DNA of 64,000 nucleotides, from contig NZ_BLJF01000001.1 of the NCBI RefSeq assembly GCF_009932335.1, forward strand, positions 2,914,001 to 2,978,000. Reading direction: 5' to 3'. Shown one piece after another: positions 1-14,076 of this stretch. A program made the translations under genes and the position numbers. The stretch's first letter is position 1. Each line of letters starts with the position of its first letter. The notes under the pieces are model-generated. The model searched no databases. It was not told the origin of the DNA and was given only the letters and a program-made list of their open reading frames with translations. Source of the DNA: Pseudomonas asiatica. Lineage in GTDB: Bacteria; Pseudomonadota; Gammaproteobacteria; Pseudomonadales; Pseudomonadaceae.

Positions 1-307
1 AGGGGTCTTCGGTGACCTGCTCGCCACCGGCCCAGCCGATCTGCAGCAGGTACGGGTGTGCCTCATCGAGGTGCGCGGTGAACAACCCTGGCAGGCTGCC
101 CTGCTCCATTTCGGCGAGGATGCGCCCGTCATGCCGGGCCAGGATGCGCACATTCAGGGCGTTGGGCAGGAAGGCGCGGACTACCTGCCCGCCGGCGCCG
201 TCGCCATGGGGGCCGAGTACCGCAAATGGATCGGCGTGCTCGGCGCGGGCCAGGGCGTCGAGGTCCCGTTGCCGAAGGCCGCCGTTTTCACGCGTGGTTG
301 CATTCAT
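1..307 (-). CDS. glgB: 1,4-alpha-glucan branching enzyme, N-terminal part (cut by window edge)
   Basis: The first 102 codons of a glycogen branching enzyme, which makes alpha-1,6 branches in alpha-glucan. The visible part is the N-terminal CBM48-type segment ([12 protein letters not shown], then VRAFLPNA and HPYLLQIGW), typical of GlgB; the catalytic barrel lies outside the window. The ATG at 307-305 directly follows the TAG stop of treS (310-308), so the two are probably translationally coupled. The glgE-treS-glgB order supports the call. Confidence 0.9.
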   Translation of the reverse strand, partial: MNATTRENGGLRQRDLDALARAEHADPFAVLGPHGDGAGGQVVRAFLPNALNVRILARHDGRILAEMEQGSLPGLFTAHLDEAHPYLLQIGWAGGEQVTEDP

Positions 308-3625
<3,318 letters not shown>

Positions 3626-3681
3626 GTGCGACTCCTTTCAATTTCTGGTTGCTCTGGCCCCTGTAGGAGCGCGAACCACCG

Positions 3682-5700
3682 TTAGCGGGCCTTTTCGATG
3701 CGCCAGATACCGAAAGGCAGATGCCAGGGTTCGATGCGCATCCATTGGGTCTTGCCGTACCACGACCAGCGATGTCCGGTCATCAAGTCCTCACCATGGG
3801 TTTCGGCGTTGTCATCCAGCCCCAGCTCCCACAGCGGCAGCTCGAAATGCGCCTCCTGGGCGTTGTGCGGGTCGAGGCTGATTGCCACCAGAATGTAGTT
3901 GTCGCGCTCGGGCGTGCGCTTGGCGAAGTACAGGATGTTGTCGTTCCAGCAGTTGAAGAACGCCACGCCCAGGTGGGTCTGCAAGGCGCGGTTCTGCCGG
4001 CGGATGCGGTTGAGCTGGGCGATCTCGGCAATGATGTTGCCGGGTTGGCTGAAATCGCGTGGGCGGATTTCGTACTTCTCCGAATCCAGATACTCCTCCT
4101 TGCCCGGCAGCGGTGTGCCTTCGCACAGTTCGAAGCCCGAATACATGCCCCACAGCCCCGACCCCATGGTGGCCAGTGCAGCGCGTATGAGGAAGCCGGC
4201 ACGGCCGGAGGTATGCAGGAAGTACGGGTTGATGTCGGGCGTGTTGACGAAGAAGTTGGGCCGGTAGCACTGGCTCCATGGCGGCTGGTTGAGCTGCTCG
4301 AAGTACTCGCGCAGTTCCTGTTTGTGATTGCGCCAGGTGAAGTAGGTATAGCTCTGCGCGTACCCGACCTTGCCCAGGCGGGCCATCATCGCCGGTTTGG
4401 TGAAGGCTTCGGCGAGGAAGATGACCTCCGGGTGCCGGCTGCGCACATTGGCGATCAGCCATTGCCAGAATGGCAGTGGTTTGGTGTGCGGGTTGTCGAC
4501 GCGGAAGGTCTTGACACCCTCCTCGACCCAGCCGACCACTACGTCACGCAAAGCCAGCCACAGCGAGGGTACGGCCTCGGGCGCGTAAAAATCGACGTTG
4601 ACGATGTCCTGGTATTTCTTCGGCGGGTTCTCGGCATAGCGGATGGTGCCATCCGGTCGCCAGCTGAACCAGCCGGGGTGCTCCTTGAGCCAGGGGTGGT
4701 CCTGGGAGCACTGGATCGCGAAGTCGAGGGCGATTTCCAGGCCATGCTCGGCCGCCGCGGCCACCAGGCGGCGGAAGTCGTCGCGGCTGCCCAGTTGTGG
4801 GTGAATCGCCTCGTGACCACCTTCCGCGCTGCCGATGGCATACGGGCTGCCCGGGTCGCCGGGCTCAGCGGTGAGGGCGTTGTTGCGGCCCTTGCGGTGC
4901 TGCATGCCGATGGGATGGATCGGCGGAAAATACAGTACGTCGAAGCCCATGTCGCGGATCATCGGCAGGCGCTCGTGCACATCGTTGAACGTGCCGTGGC
5001 GTTCGGGGCTGTCGGTGACCGAACGCGGGAACAGCTCGTACCAGCTGGCGAACTGCGCGGCCGGGCGGTCGACATCAACGGGGAATTCGCGGCTGCGGGC
5101 CAGGTAGCTGCGGTGCTCGGCGTCGCTCATCAGGCGGGCGGTAGCGGGGTCGAGAAACAGTGCCACCTGATCGTCGGCATTCAGCGTGGGCAGGCGCTGC
5201 TGCAACGCCTGGAGCTCCTCGCGCAGGGCGCCGTTGCACAGCTCGACGCCCTTGCCCAGCATCAATCGGCCTTCCTCCAGCTCCAACCTGACCTCGACAC
5301 CGGCGTGGTACTTCTTCTCCAGGTCGTGGCAGTAGGTAGCGAACGGGTCGATCCAGGCCTCGATGCTGAACAGGTGCGGGCCCAGTTCAGTGGGGGTGAA
5401 TTCGGCCAGCCACAGGTCGTTGCCCGGCGAGTGCATGGGCACGCAATGCCAGCGCCGGCTGTGGGCCTGGCGCCAGTTGAGCATCACGGCCAGGCGGTCG
5501 TGGCCGTCGCTGTAGACCTTGCTGCTGACCGCCACCGGCTGGCCACTGATGGCCTTGGCGGCGAAAGTGCCGGCCTCGAGCACGGGTTGGGTGTCTTCGA
5601 TCACGATGCGCGGCGCCAGCAGCGCCTGGGACAGGCTGATGGCCTGGTCCGGGTGATCGTTGGCCATGGGCACGCTTTCGAAGGGCTCGTTTCGTGACAT
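3682..5700 (-). CDS. glgE: Alpha-1,4-glucan:maltose-1-phosphate maltosyltransferase
   Basis: A 672-residue GH13_3 enzyme that adds maltosyl units from maltose 1-phosphate to alpha-1,4-glucan. An N-terminal beta-sandwich (ALLAPRIVIEDTQP onward) precedes the barrel. Catalytic segments are visible: KTFRVDNPHTKP with the nucleophile near Asp402, VIFLAEAFTKP with the acid near Glu431, and FFVNTPDINPYFL. The length is normal for the family. The start at 5700 is preferred because AAGG lies just upstream; a second ATG at 5667 has no good ribosome site. It is the first gene of the minus-strand glgE-treS-glgB run. Confidence 0.95.
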   Translation of the reverse strand: MSRNEPFESVPMANDHPDQAISLSQALLAPRIVIEDTQPVLEAGTFAAKAISGQPVAVSSKVYSDGHDRLAVMLNWRQAHSRRWHCVPMHSPGNDLWLAEFTPTELGPHLFSIEAWIDPFATYCHDLEKKYHAGVEVRLELEEGRLMLGKGVELCNGALREELQALQQRLPTLNADDQVALFLDPATARLMSDAEHRSYLARSREFPVDVDRPAAQFASWYELFPRSVTDSPERHGTFNDVHERLPMIRDMGFDVLYFPPIHPIGMQHRKGRNNALTAEPGDPGSPYAIGSAEGGHEAIHPQLGSRDDFRRLVAAAAEHGLEIALDFAIQCSQDHPWLKEHPGWFSWRPDGTIRYAENPPKKYQDIVNVDFYAPEAVPSLWLALRDVVVGWVEEGVKTFRVDNPHTKPLPFWQWLIANVRSRHPEVIFLAEAFTKPAMMARLGKVGYAQSYTYFTWRNHKQELREYFEQLNQPPWSQCYRPNFFVNTPDINPYFLHTSGRAGFLIRAALATMGSGLWGMYSGFELCEGTPLPGKEEYLDSEKYEIRPRDFSQPGNIIAEIAQLNRIRRQNRALQTHLGVAFFNCWNDNILYFAKRTPERDNYILVAISLDPHNAQEAHFELPLWELGLDDNAETHGEDLMTGHRWSWYGKTQWMRIEPWHLPFGIWRIEKAR

Positions 5701-5840
5701 CGGACCTTGCTCCCTCAGGCTGGTGGCGATAAGGGTTCAGAGCCGGGCACAGGCGTGGGGTTCAAAAAAATTGAGCGAACGGCAGCTGCGAGGGGTCGAA
5801 GCCTGCAGCACCTCTTCAATTACCCAAGCGAGGTCAGGCC

Positions 5841-6002
5841 ATGAACATTCCCATTCCACCGGAGACTCCCGATCCCAACATCGACGACCCGAGCCTGCCG
5901 CCGCCCGTGCCGGAGGAAGAGCCGGACGAGCTGCCGATCAAACCGACCGTGCCGCCGACAGTGGGCGACCCGCCGAGCCAGGAACCACCGGTGAAGGCTT
6001 AA
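5841..6002 (+). CDS. Small proline- and acid-rich protein, 53 aa
   Basis: A short reading frame from ATG 5841 to TAA 6000-6002, preceded by GCGAGGTCAGGCC. It is about one third proline with many Asp/Glu (PPPVPEEEPDELP; ends SQEPPVKA), has no membrane segment and looks disordered. It is divergent from glgE and followed by REP repeats. No family is recognised; good codon bias and a plausible ribosome site argue that it is real. Confidence 0.65.
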   Translation: MNIPIPPETPDPNIDDPSLPPPVPEEEPDELPIKPTVPPTVGDPPSQEPPVKA

Positions 6003-6342
6003 GGGTAGACCAGGATCTACGCAGGCAGGACCGGCCCTTTCGCGGGTGAACCCGCTCCCATAGAACAACACATGACTCACTGGTTCGGCGAGGTCCTGTA
6101 GGAGCAGCCTTGTGCTGCGAAGAGGCCGGGGCTGATAAAGCCTGTCTATTGGCTGTACCGGCCTCTTCGCAGCACAAGGCTGCTCCTACAAAGGACGCGT
6201 CAGACGAGCGATATTGGTTCTCTGCGCGAAAGCGCAGCCCGAAGGACTGGGCAATCTCCCACAGGGACCGCGCCGATTTCGAACGCGGCGCTGTACCTGC
6301 AGGAGCGGGTTTACCCGCGAAAGGGCCGGCAGCATCAATACA
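6003..6342. repeat. REP cluster, at least four copies
   Basis: This 340-bp spacer has no convincing gene. It holds REP-type units at about 6031-6060 (CGCGGGTGAACCCGCTCC), an inverted pair at 6095-6130 and 6155-6191 (GGAGCAGCCTTGTGCTGCGA and its complement), and 6297-6330 (GAGCGGGTTTACCCGCGAAA). The inverted pair would form a long hairpin. Confidence 0.85.
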
Positions 6343-8025
6343 TCAACCAGCAGTTAAAGCCGATATCTCCGCCACACTGATCTCCCGCATGCGGAACTTC
6401 TGCACCTTGCCGGTCACCGTCATCGGATACTCGTCGACAAAGCGGATATGCCGCGGCACCTTGAAGTGTGCAATGCGCGCCTTGCACCAGCCCTGTAACT
6501 CTTCGACCGTGGCACTGTGCCCCGGGTGCAGCTTGATCCAGGCGACGATCTCCTCGCCATAACGGCTACACGGGATGCCGATCACCTGCGCATCGGCCAC
6601 CGCCGGGTGGGTGTAGAAGAACTCTTCCAGTTCACGCGGGTAGATGTTCTCGCCGCCGCGAATGATCATGTCCTTGTTGCGCCCGACAATGCGCACGTAG
6701 CCGTGCTCGTCCATCACCGCCAGGTCGCCAGAATGCATCCAGCCGGCCGGGTCGATGGCATCTGCCGTGGCCTGGGGGTTGTCCCAGTAGCCGAGCATCA
6801 CGCTGTAGCCGCGGGTGCACAGCTCGCCGATCTCGCCGCGCGGGACGATGCAGCCGTCGGCGTCCACCAGCTTGTTCTCCAGCTGCGGCTGGGTGCGGCC
6901 GACGGTGGTCACGCGTAGCTCCAGGTCGTCGTCCGGGCCGGTCTGCAGTGACACCGGGCTGGTTTCGGTCATGCCGTAGGCGATCTGTACTTCGGCCATG
7001 TGCATCTGGTCGATGACCCGGCGCATCACCTCGATCGGGCAGGTGGCGCCGGCCATGATGCCGCTGCGCAAGGTCGACAGGTCCATTTGCCCGCGCGCGG
7101 GGTGGTCGAGCATGGCGATGAACATGGTCGGCACGCCATAGAGGATGCTGGCGCGCTCTTCGGCCACGGCGCGCAGGGTGAGCTCGGCGTCGAAGGCGTC
7201 GTTGGGGTAGATCATGGTGCTGCCATGGGTGATGCAGCCGAGGTTGGCCATAACCATGCCGAAGCAGTGGTACAGCGGCACCGGGATAACCATGCGGTCG
7301 CGTGCGGTCAGGCCCAGGCTTTCGCCAACCATGAAGCCGTTGTTGAGGATGTTGTAGTGGCTGAGCGTGGCACCCTTGGGAGCGCCTGTGGTGCCAGAGG
7401 TGTACTGGATGTTCACCGGCTGGTCGAACTGCAGGCCTTGCTGGCGCGCCGCATAGGCCTCGGTCGAGGTATGCCCTGCCCGTTCGGCCAGCGCTTGCCA
7501 AGGCAGGAAGCCAGCGGGCGGGTTGGCAGCCAGGCTGACCACACCGCGCAGGTCCGGCAGGCGTTCACTGGCCATTTCACCGGGGACGGCGCTGGCCAGC
7601 TCCGGTGCCAGCTCCTGGACCATGGCGTGATAGTCGGACGTCTTGAAGGCATCGGCACACACCAGCCAGCGGCAACCGGACTGGCGCAGCACGTATTCCA
7701 GCTCGCCCACGCGGTAGGCCGGGTTGATGTTGACCAGGATGGCACCAACCTTGGCGCTGGCCAGCTGCAGGATGCACCACTGGGCGCAGTTGGGCGACCA
7801 GATGCCGACCCGATCGCCGGTGTTCACGCCCAGGGCCATCAGGGCACGAGCATGCACCTCGACCTGCTCGGCCAACTGCCGCCAGCTGTAGCGCAGGCCC
7901 TGATGGCGCGACACCAGGGCCTCGCCGTCGGCACAACGGGCCACGGTGGCGTCGAAGGCCTGGCCGATGGTCTGGGTCAGCAAGGCTTGGTCCTGGCGAC
8001 CGCGGGTATAGCTTGGTTGACTCAT
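6343..8025 (-). CDS. Acyl-CoA synthetase (AMP-binding, FadD/AcsA-like)
   Basis: A 560-residue ANL-superfamily acyl-CoA ligase that activates a carboxylic acid via an acyl-adenylate. The P-loop-like motif IQYTSGTTGAPKGA, the central AYGMTETSPVS, the hinge segment GWMHSGDLAVMDEHGY and the C-terminal lysine motif TVTGKVQKFRM are intact. The start at 8025 (MSQPSYTRG) is chosen because AAGAAGGGA lies 8 nt upstream; an upstream in-frame extension to 8067 has no such site. It is divergent from liuA across a region with two LiuR-like palindromes, so it probably activates isovalerate or a related branched or medium-chain acid that feeds the leucine pathway. The exact substrate cannot be read from sequence. 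Confidence 0.9.
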   Translation of the reverse strand: MSQPSYTRGRQDQALLTQTIGQAFDATVARCADGEALVSRHQGLRYSWRQLAEQVEVHARALMALGVNTGDRVGIWSPNCAQWCILQLASAKVGAILVNINPAYRVGELEYVLRQSGCRWLVCADAFKTSDYHAMVQELAPELASAVPGEMASERLPDLRGVVSLAANPPAGFLPWQALAERAGHTSTEAYAARQQGLQFDQPVNIQYTSGTTGAPKGATLSHYNILNNGFMVGESLGLTARDRMVIPVPLYHCFGMVMANLGCITHGSTMIYPNDAFDAELTLRAVAEERASILYGVPTMFIAMLDHPARGQMDLSTLRSGIMAGATCPIEVMRRVIDQMHMAEVQIAYGMTETSPVSLQTGPDDDLELRVTTVGRTQPQLENKLVDADGCIVPRGEIGELCTRGYSVMLGYWDNPQATADAIDPAGWMHSGDLAVMDEHGYVRIVGRNKDMIIRGGENIYPRELEEFFYTHPAVADAQVIGIPCSRYGEEIVAWIKLHPGHSATVEELQGWCKARIAHFKVPRHIRFVDEYPMTVTGKVQKFRMREISVAEISALTAG

Positions 8026-8088
8026 GGGTGTCCCTTCTTGTGGTTGTTCTGGGCACGACTGAAGCAAGCGGGAATACTCTGGCGCAGA

Positions 8089-8104
8089 TTTACGTTTACG
8101 TAAA
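8089..8104. promoter_or_regulatory. LiuR-like operator, site 1
   Basis: TTTACGTTTACGTAAA: 7-bp inverted arms TTTACGT/ACGTAAA around two central bases. It lies 63 bp upstream of the acyl-CoA synthetase start. The motif resembles the palindrome reported for LiuR, the MerR-type regulator of branched-chain amino-acid catabolism in gammaproteobacteria. Confidence 0.7.
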
Positions 8105-8138
8105 GGTTATGAATGGATTGACAGTGACCTTCCGCAGG

Positions 8139-8154
8139 TTTACGTTAACGTAAA
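8139..8154. promoter_or_regulatory. LiuR-like operator, site 2
   Basis: TTTACGTTAACGTAAA, a perfect 16-bp palindrome exactly 50 bp centre to centre from site 1. A possible -35 (TTGACA, 8118-8123) lies 17 bp before TACGTT inside the palindrome, so a bound protein would cover the -10 of a rightward liu promoter. This promoter reading is inference. Confidence 0.72.
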
Positions 8155-8192
8155 GGTGATGAACGACACCGCCCCTCAGGCATGACGCCGAA

Positions 8193-8286
8193 CCCTGTGG
8201 GAGCGGGCGTGCCCGCGAATGCGATCACTCAGGCAATGACGGTGGTCCTGCTGACGCATTCGCGGGCAAGCCCGCTCCCACAGGGT
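8193..8286. repeat. REP inverted pair
   Basis: CCCTGTGGGAGCGGGC followed by TGCCCGCGAATGCG is repeated in reverse complement at about 8255-8286. It sits between the liu operators and the liuA start, so a rightward transcript starting near site 2 would carry this hairpin in its 5' leader. Confidence 0.85.
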
Positions 8287-8348
8287 CCGGCGCCAGATCC
8301 TTGAGCCAGAGTGTTTCCCATATTTCAAGAACAACAAGGTGCCCCAGC

Positions 8349-9512
8349 ATGCATTACCCCACCCTGAACTTCGCCCTGGGCGAAACCATCGACATGCTCC
8401 GCGACCAGGTGCGCACCTTCGTCGCCGCCGAACTGGCCCCACGCGCCGCGCAAATCGACCACGACAACCTGTTCCCTGCCGACATGTGGCGCAAGTTCGG
8501 CGACATGGGCCTGCTGGGCATCACCGTGCCGGAAGAATACGGCGGTGCCGGCCTGGGCTACCTGGCCCACGTGGTTTCGATGGAAGAAATCAGCCGTGGC
8601 TCGGCCTCGGTGGCCCTGTCCTACGGTGCCCACTCCAACCTCTGCGTCAACCAGATCAACCGCAACGGCAGCCACGAGCAGAAGCTCAAGTACCTGCCCA
8701 AGCTGATCAGCGGCGAGCACATCGGCGCCCTGGCCATGAGCGAGCCCAACGCCGGTTCCGACGTGGTGTCGATGAAGCTGCGCGCGGAAAAGCGCGGCGA
8801 CCACTACGTGCTCAACGGCAGCAAGACCTGGATCACCAACGGCCCGGACGCCAACACCTACGTGATCTACGCCAAGACCGACCTGGAAAAGGGCGCGCAC
8901 GGCATCACCGCGTTCATCGTCGAGCGTGACTGGAAAGGCTTCAGCCGCAGCAACAAGTTCGACAAGCTGGGCATGCGTGGCTCCAACACCTGCGAGCTGT
9001 TCTTCGACGGCGTCGAAGTGCCGGAAGAAAACATCCTCGGCCAGCTCAACGGTGGCGTGCGCGTGCTGATGAGCGGCCTGGACTACGAGCGCGTGGTGCT
9101 GTCCGGCGGCCCGACCGGCATCATGCAAAGCTGCATGGACCTGGTAGTGCCCTACATTCACGACCGCAAGCAGTTCGGCCAGAGCATCGGCGAGTTCCAG
9201 CTGATCCAGGGCAAGATCGCCGACATGTACACCCAGCTCAACGCCAGCCGCGCCTACCTGTATGCCGTGGCCCAAGCCTGCGACCGTGGCGAGACCACCC
9301 GCAAGGACGCCGCCGGGGTGATCCTGTACACCGCCGAGCGCGCCACGCAAATGGCCCTGGAGGCGATCCAGATTCTCGGCGGCAACGGCTATATCAACGA
9401 ATTCCCGGCAGGCCGCCTGCTGCGCGACGCCAAGCTGTACGAGATCGGTGCCGGCACCAGCGAAATCCGCCGGATGCTGATCGGCCGCGAACTGTTCAAC
9501 GAAACCCGCTGA
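8349..9512 (+). CDS. liuA: Isovaleryl-CoA dehydrogenase
   Basis: A 387-residue acyl-CoA dehydrogenase oxidising isovaleryl-CoA to 3-methylcrotonyl-CoA. Family motifs are clear: [34 protein letters not shown] and the C-terminal [20 protein letters not shown]. Glu in [14 protein letters not shown] is the IVD-type catalytic base position, which separates it from straight-chain enzymes. The start [14 protein letters not shown] at 8349 fits the family; upstream codons from 8301 are not conserved in character. First gene of liuABCD, with 19 bp to liuB. Confidence 0.95.
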   Translation: MHYPTLNFALGETIDMLRDQVRTFVAAELAPRAAQIDHDNLFPADMWRKFGDMGLLGITVPEEYGGAGLGYLAHVVSMEEISRGSASVALSYGAHSNLCVNQINRNGSHEQKLKYLPKLISGEHIGALAMSEPNAGSDVVSMKLRAEKRGDHYVLNGSKTWITNGPDANTYVIYAKTDLEKGAHGITAFIVERDWKGFSRSNKFDKLGMRGSNTCELFFDGVEVPEENILGQLNGGVRVLMSGLDYERVVLSGGPTGIMQSCMDLVVPYIHDRKQFGQSIGEFQLIQGKIADMYTQLNASRAYLYAVAQACDRGETTRKDAAGVILYTAERATQMALEAIQILGGNGYINEFPAGRLLRDAKLYEIGAGTSEIRRMLIGRELFNETR

Positions 9513-9531
9513 GCACAAGGGACGGGCGCAC

Positions 9532-11139
<1,608 letters not shown>

Positions 11140-11142
11140 CCC

Positions 11143-11958
11143 ATGAGCGATTTCAGCACCCTCGAAGTGATCCGCGACCCGCGCGGCTTCGCCACCCTGT
11201 GGCTGAGCCGCGAGGACAAGAACAACGCCTTCAACGCCTTGATGATCCGCGAGCTGATCGTCGCCCTCGACCAGTTGGCCGAGGACGCCAGCCTGCGCTT
11301 CGTGCTGCTGCGCGGCCGCGGCCGGCACTTCAGCGCCGGCGCCGATCTGGCCTGGATGCAGCAGTCGGCGCAGCTGGACTTCAACACCAACCTGGATGAT
11401 GCCCGCGAGCTGGGCGAGCTGATGTATGCCCTGCACCGCCTCAAGGCGCCGACCCTGGCTGTTGTGCAAGGCGCTGCCTTTGGCGGCGCGCTGGGCCTGA
11501 TCAGTTGCTGCGACATGGCCATCGGTGCCGAAGACGCTCAGCTGTGCCTGTCGGAAGTGCGCATCGGCCTGGCCCCGGCAGTGATCAGCCCGTTCGTGGT
11601 CAAGGCCATCGGCGAGCGTGCCGCGCGCCGCTATGCCCTCACCGCCGAGCGTTTCAGCGGCGTGCGGGCCCGCGAGCTGGGCCTGCTGGCCGAGGTGTAC
11701 CCGGCCAGCGAACTGGACGCCCAGGTCGAAGCTTGGGTGGCCAACCTGCTGCAGAACAGCCCACAAGCGCTGCGCGCCACCAAGGACCTGCTGCGCGAAG
11801 TGGACGACGGCGAACTCAGCCCGGCCCTGCGCCGCTACTGCGAAAACACCATCGCCCGCATCCGCGTCAGCGCCGAAGGCCAGGAGGGCCTGCGCGCCTT
11901 CCTGGAAAAACGCCGCCCCGCCTGGCAAACCGACGACAAGAAGGAGCCGCGCCCATGA
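11143..11958 (+). CDS. liuC: Methylglutaconyl-CoA hydratase (enoyl-CoA hydratase family)
   Basis: A 271-residue crotonase-fold protein, hydrating 3-methylglutaconyl-CoA to HMG-CoA by its place in the operon. Signature segments are HFSAGADLAWMQQ, VQGAAFGGALGLISCCD and SEVRIGLAPAVISPFV. Its TGA overlaps the liuD ATG (ATGA at 11955-11958), so translation is coupled. The HMG-CoA lyase gene (liuE) that completes the pathway is not in this window. Confidence 0.93.
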   Translation: MSDFSTLEVIRDPRGFATLWLSREDKNNAFNALMIRELIVALDQLAEDASLRFVLLRGRGRHFSAGADLAWMQQSAQLDFNTNLDDARELGELMYALHRLKAPTLAVVQGAAFGGALGLISCCDMAIGAEDAQLCLSEVRIGLAPAVISPFVVKAIGERAARRYALTAERFSGVRARELGLLAEVYPASELDAQVEAWVANLLQNSPQALRATKDLLREVDDGELSPALRRYCENTIARIRVSAEGQEGLRAFLEKRRPAWQTDDKKEPRP

Positions 11959-13907
11959 GCCGCCCCGCTTTGACCACCCTGCTGGTCGCCAACCGCGGCG
12001 AAATCGCCTGCCGGGTGATGCGCACCGCCAAGGCCATGGGCCTGACCACCGTGGCCGTGCACAGCGCCACCGACCGTGATGCCCGGCACAGCCGCGAAGC
12101 CGATATCCGCGTCGACCTCGGCGGCACCAAGGCTGCCGAAAGCTACCTGCTGGTCGACAAGCTGCTGGCCGCCGCCAAGGCCAGCGGCGCCCAGGCCATC
12201 CACCCGGGCTATGGCTTCCTGTCCGAGAACGCAGGCTTCGCCCGTGCCATCGAAGAGGCCGGGTTGATCTTCCTCGGCCCACCGGCCAGCGCCATCGACG
12301 CCATGGGCAGCAAGTCGGCGGCCAAGGCACTGATGGAAGCCGCTGGCGTGCCACTGGTGCCGGGCTACCACGGCGAAGCCCAGGACCTGGACACCTTCCG
12401 CGCCGCAGCCGAACGCATCGGCTACCCGGTGCTGCTCAAGGCCAGCGCCGGCGGCGGTGGCAAGGGCATGAAAGTGGTCGAAGAAGAAAGCCAGCTGGCC
12501 GACGCCCTGGCCTCGGCCCAGCGTGAGGCGCAGTCGTCGTTCGGCGATGCGCGCATGCTGGTGGAAAAGTACGTGCTCAAGCCACGCCACGTAGAAATCC
12601 AGGTATTCGCCGACCAGCACGGCAACTGCCTGTACCTCAACGAGCGTGACTGCTCGATCCAGCGCCGTCACCAGAAGGTGGTGGAAGAAGCCCCTGCGCC
12701 AGGCCTGTCAGCCGAATTGCGCCGGGCCATGGGTGAAGCGGCGGTACGCGCGGCCCAGGCCATCGGCTACGTGGGTGCCGGCACCGTGGAGTTCCTGCTC
12801 GATGCCCGTGGCGAGTTCTTCTTCATGGAGATGAACACCCGCCTGCAGGTGGAGCACCCGGTCACCGAGGCCATTACCGGGCTTGATCTGGTGGCCTGGC
12901 AGATTCGCGTGGCCTGCGGCGAGGCCCTGCCGATCACCCAGGAACAGGTGCCGCTGATCGGCCATGCCATCGAAGTGCGCCTGTATGCCGAGGACCCGGC
13001 CAACGAATTCCTGCCCGCGACCGGCAAGCTGGCGCTGTACCGCGAGTCGGCGGCCGGCGAAGGGCGACGGGTGGACAGCGGGGTCAGCGAAGGTGATGTA
13101 GTGTCGCCGTTCTACGACCCGATGCTGGGCAAGCTGATCGCCTGGGGCGAAGACCGCGAGCAGGCGCGCCTGCGCTTGCTGGCCATGCTCGACGAGTTTG
13201 CCATTGGCGGGTTGAAGACCAACATCGCCTTCCTGCGGCGCATTCTCGCCCACCCGGCGTTTGCTGCAGCGGAACTGGATACCGGCTTCATTCCGCGTCA
13301 CCAGGAAGTTTTGCTGCCCGCGCCGCAAGCGCTGCCGGCAGGCTTCTGGGAAGCAGCGGCCGAGGCCTGGCTGCAGGGTCAGGCCGCACATCAGCGGGAG
13401 GACGACCACAGTTCGCCATGGGCCGAGCGCAACGGCCTGCGCCTTGGCTTGCCGGCGCGCAGCAGCCTGCATCTGGTGAGTGGCGGGCAGGACCAGGCAG
13501 TTGCCTTGGAGCGCAGCGCTGCGTCTACCTGGCAGTTGCTGGGCGAGCAGTTGGTACATGACCAGGCTGGCGTGCGTCGCCAGCATCTGGCGATCCGCCG
13601 CGGTGGCACGCTGTACTTGCACTGGGACGGCGAGATGCATGCCATCGAAGCCTTCGACCCGATCGCCGAGGCCGAGGCCAGCCACAGCCACCAAGGCGGC
13701 CTGGGCGCGCCCATGAACGGCAGCATCGTGCGGGTGCTGGTGGAGCCTGGGCAGGTGGTGGAAGCAGGTACGGCGCTGGTAGTGCTGGAGGCCATGAAGA
13801 TGGAGCACAGCATTCGCGCGCCGCATGGCGGCACTGTGAAGGCGTTGTTCTGCCAGGAAGGGGATATGGTCAGCGAAGGGACCGTGTTGGTCGAACTGGC
13901 GGAATAA
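11955..13907 (+). CDS. liuD: 3-methylcrotonyl-CoA carboxylase, biotin-carrying (alpha) subunit
   Basis: A 650-residue subunit with biotin carboxylase (TLLVANRGEIACRVMRTA; ATP-grasp loop KASAGGGGKGMKVV; MNTRLQVEHPVTE) and a C-terminal biotin carrier domain with the lysine in VLEAMKMEHSI. The start at 11955 is set by the ATGA overlap with liuC and by MSRPALTTLLVANRGE being where family homology begins; the frame is open further upstream only because of GC bias. Last gene of the liu run, followed by REP repeats. No liuR is adjacent, so the regulator must be elsewhere. Confidence 0.95.
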   Translation: MSRPALTTLLVANRGEIACRVMRTAKAMGLTTVAVHSATDRDARHSREADIRVDLGGTKAAESYLLVDKLLAAAKASGAQAIHPGYGFLSENAGFARAIEEAGLIFLGPPASAIDAMGSKSAAKALMEAAGVPLVPGYHGEAQDLDTFRAAAERIGYPVLLKASAGGGGKGMKVVEEESQLADALASAQREAQSSFGDARMLVEKYVLKPRHVEIQVFADQHGNCLYLNERDCSIQRRHQKVVEEAPAPGLSAELRRAMGEAAVRAAQAIGYVGAGTVEFLLDARGEFFFMEMNTRLQVEHPVTEAITGLDLVAWQIRVACGEALPITQEQVPLIGHAIEVRLYAEDPANEFLPATGKLALYRESAAGEGRRVDSGVSEGDVVSPFYDPMLGKLIAWGEDREQARLRLLAMLDEFAIGGLKTNIAFLRRILAHPAFAAAELDTGFIPRHQEVLLPAPQALPAGFWEAAAEAWLQGQAAHQREDDHSSPWAERNGLRLGLPARSSLHLVSGGQDQAVALERSAASTWQLLGEQLVHDQAGVRRQHLAIRRGGTLYLHWDGEMHAIEAFDPIAEAEASHSHQGGLGAPMNGSIVRVLVEPGQVVEAGTALVVLEAMKMEHSIRAPHGGTVKALFCQEGDMVSEGTVLVELAE

Positions 13908-13937
13908 TGTAACCATCGCTGACAGCTGTGCCGCAGC

Positions 13938-14071
13938 CCCTGTAGGAGCAGCCTTGTGCTGCGAAAGGGTCGGCATGACTGAAGAGGTTGTGTGTCAGTA
14001 ATGGCGTCTTCGCAGCACAAGGCTGCTCCTACAGGATTGTGCGTTACCTGTAGGAGCGGCCTTGTGTCGCT
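13938..14071. repeat. REP cluster after liuD
   Basis: CTGTAGGAGCAGCCTTGTGC (about 13939-13973), its inverted mate at 14007-14035, and a third half at 14047-14070 (CTGTAGGAGCGGCCTTGTG). A further single unit is at about 14793-14825, between the two repressor genes. Confidence 0.85.
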
Positions 14072-14076
14072 GCAAT

